In this document: positions 33,401 through 34,269 of the stretch, one piece after another
Position numbering within the stretch: the stretch's first letter is position 1
Layout of the letters: the number at the start of each line of letters is the position of its first letter
From: Shewanella sp.
GTDB taxonomy: Bacteria; Pseudomonadota; Gammaproteobacteria; Enterobacterales; Shewanellaceae
NCBI GenBank assembly: GCA_021462625.1
Contig: JAJNAU010000006.1
Span: 19,568-53,836, forward strand
Direction: 5' to 3'
Length of the DNA stretch: 34,269 nucleotides
Made by a program: the position numbers and the translations under genes
The notes under the pieces: generated by a model
The model's input: the letters and a program-made list of their open reading frames with translations, nothing else
What the model was told of the DNA's origin: nothing
Databases searched by the model: none

Positions 33401-34269
33401 ATGATGAACAAAACCCTGCTAGCCACGGCTGTTGCCGTTCTCTTTACAGCGCCTTCGGTTTCAGCCATTGAACTGTACAAAGATGCCGCCACTGATGCCA
33501 CGCTGGGTGGTTATCTTGGTATCCGTGTCCTGAACAAGGGCAGTACCACAAAGATGGTCAATGGCAGCTCGAGAATCAATTTCAACTTCAGCCGTCAGCT
33601 GAATAATGGCTGGACCGCCTTCAGTACTCTGGAATGGGGTATTGAGCCTTTCGGTAATACGGAATTTGTGTATAACAATGACAGTTTTATCGCGTCTGAG
33701 ACCAGCGATCTGTTTTACAACCGTCTGGCGTATGCCGGGCTGAAGCACGACACATACGGCAGTCTGTCATTCGGTAAACAGTGGAGTTCCTGGTACAACA
33801 ACGTAGTCGGTGGCACGGATAATGCCTACGTTTGGGGGGGCGCCGCGGGCGGCGCATTCAGCTTGAATGGCTCGGGTAACCTGGATGGTTCCGGCCGGGC
33901 CGATAATGCAATTCAATATAACCTCAGCCTGGGCAGATTCAGTCTGTCACTGCAAACCCAGGTGCAGGACAACTCCGTTTCACTACTAACCGAGTCAGAG
34001 GAAATAGCCCATAAGGTGGTTTTCAATAATACCTATGGTGGCGCACTCTCCTACGCCATAACCGACAAACTGCGTGTCGCCATTGGCGGCAACTTTGGTA
34101 AGTTAGACCTTTATGATGAAGTAGATAAAGAGTTTAAATTCGCCAGAGATGTCAATGACGAGATTTTCGGCGGCAGTATCACCTGGGGGAATTTCTCGGA
34201 TAAGGGATGGTATTTTTCCGCCAACTACAACCGCAACAAGCACCATGACTCAGATGTTAAGGGACGCTT
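33401..34269 (+). CDS. Gram-negative general porin (Porin_4 type), 3' end outside window
   Basis: 289 complete codons before the window edge. A Sec signal peptide of about 23 residues ends in VSA-IELYKD. The mature part is an alternation of amphipathic beta strands with family marks: LGGYLGIRV, RINFNFSRQLNNGWTAFSTLEW, LFYNRLAYAGLKHDTYGSLSFGKQW and NAIQYNLSLGRFSLSLQTQ. Such proteins form trimeric 16-strand diffusion pores in the outer membrane; the complete gene would be about 350-380 codons. AGGAAAGG at 33391-33398 is the ribosome site; ATG 33401 or the adjacent ATG 33404 may serve as start. Long upstream region suggests regulated expression, but I find no clear operator. Confidence 0.9.
   Translation, partial: MMNKTLLATAVAVLFTAPSVSAIELYKDAATDATLGGYLGIRVLNKGSTTKMVNGSSRINFNFSRQLNNGWTAFSTLEWGIEPFGNTEFVYNNDSFIASETSDLFYNRLAYAGLKHDTYGSLSFGKQWSSWYNNVVGGTDNAYVWGGAAGGAFSLNGSGNLDGSGRADNAIQYNLSLGRFSLSLQTQVQDNSVSLLTESEEIAHKVVFNNTYGGALSYAITDKLRVAIGGNFGKLDLYDEVDKEFKFARDVNDEIFGGSITWGNFSDKGWYFSANYNRNKHHDSDVKGR

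Noticed and set aside
1..34269. CRISPR array, tRNA, rRNA or prophage
   Set aside because: No spaced direct-repeat array, cloverleaf or rRNA-like stretch, integrase or phage structural gene was seen on either strand.

Overview
The window looks like a chromosomal segment of a gammaproteobacterium in the Alteromonadales, most probably Shewanella or a close relative. This rests on protein resemblance and gene order read by eye: gloB-mltD next to a divergent YafS-type methyltransferase, msrPQ, rmuC-slt, a moxR/DUF58/TgpA operon, recCBD, a stand-alone Ddl, a SlyB-type lipoprotein and a Porin_4-type porin. I ran no database search.

Layout. 1-494: the end of a [NiFe]-hydrogenase maturation operon (hypE 3' end, hypA), closed by a clear terminator. 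788-2469 (minus): a YafS-like methyltransferase followed by a YeiE-like LysR regulator. 2613-5065 (plus): gloB and mltD. 5194-8142 (minus): a tight three-gene operon of an RraA-like protein, an AsmA-family protein and a BsuPI-domain lipoprotein. 8143-9048: an AT-rich island with a promoter-like sequence, a possible short RNA and an orphan 104-residue helical protein. 9049-10667 (minus): msrPQ. 10894-14332 (plus): rmuC and slt. 14652-18609 (plus): moxR, DUF58 and transglutaminase genes with 4-bp overlaps. 18700-27964 (plus): recC, recB and recD, also with 4-bp overlaps, behind a good sigma-70-like promoter. 28130-29143: ddl. 29467-29967: slyB-like lipoprotein. 30043-32367 (minus): a sulfite-oxidase-family molybdoenzyme with three separate monohaem cytochromes c. 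32368-33400: a gene-poor stretch holding a decayed IS5-family transposase. 33401-end: a porin gene cut by the window edge.

Functionally this is mostly housekeeping: peptidoglycan turnover (mltD, slt, ddl), envelope maintenance (AsmA, SlyB, porin), repair (RecBCD, RmuC), periplasmic methionine-sulfoxide repair (MsrPQ) and methylglyoxal detoxification (GloB). The accessory content is the sulfite-oxidase/cytochrome operon, the AT-rich island around 8.1-9.05 kb and the IS remnant. I see no CRISPR array, rRNA, tRNA, prophage or obvious defence island. The points most worth a second look are the three-cytochrome molybdoenzyme operon, the low-complexity insertion between helicase motifs of RecB, the orphan protein with the candidate RNA beside it, and the RraA paralogue that keeps aldolase-type residues.
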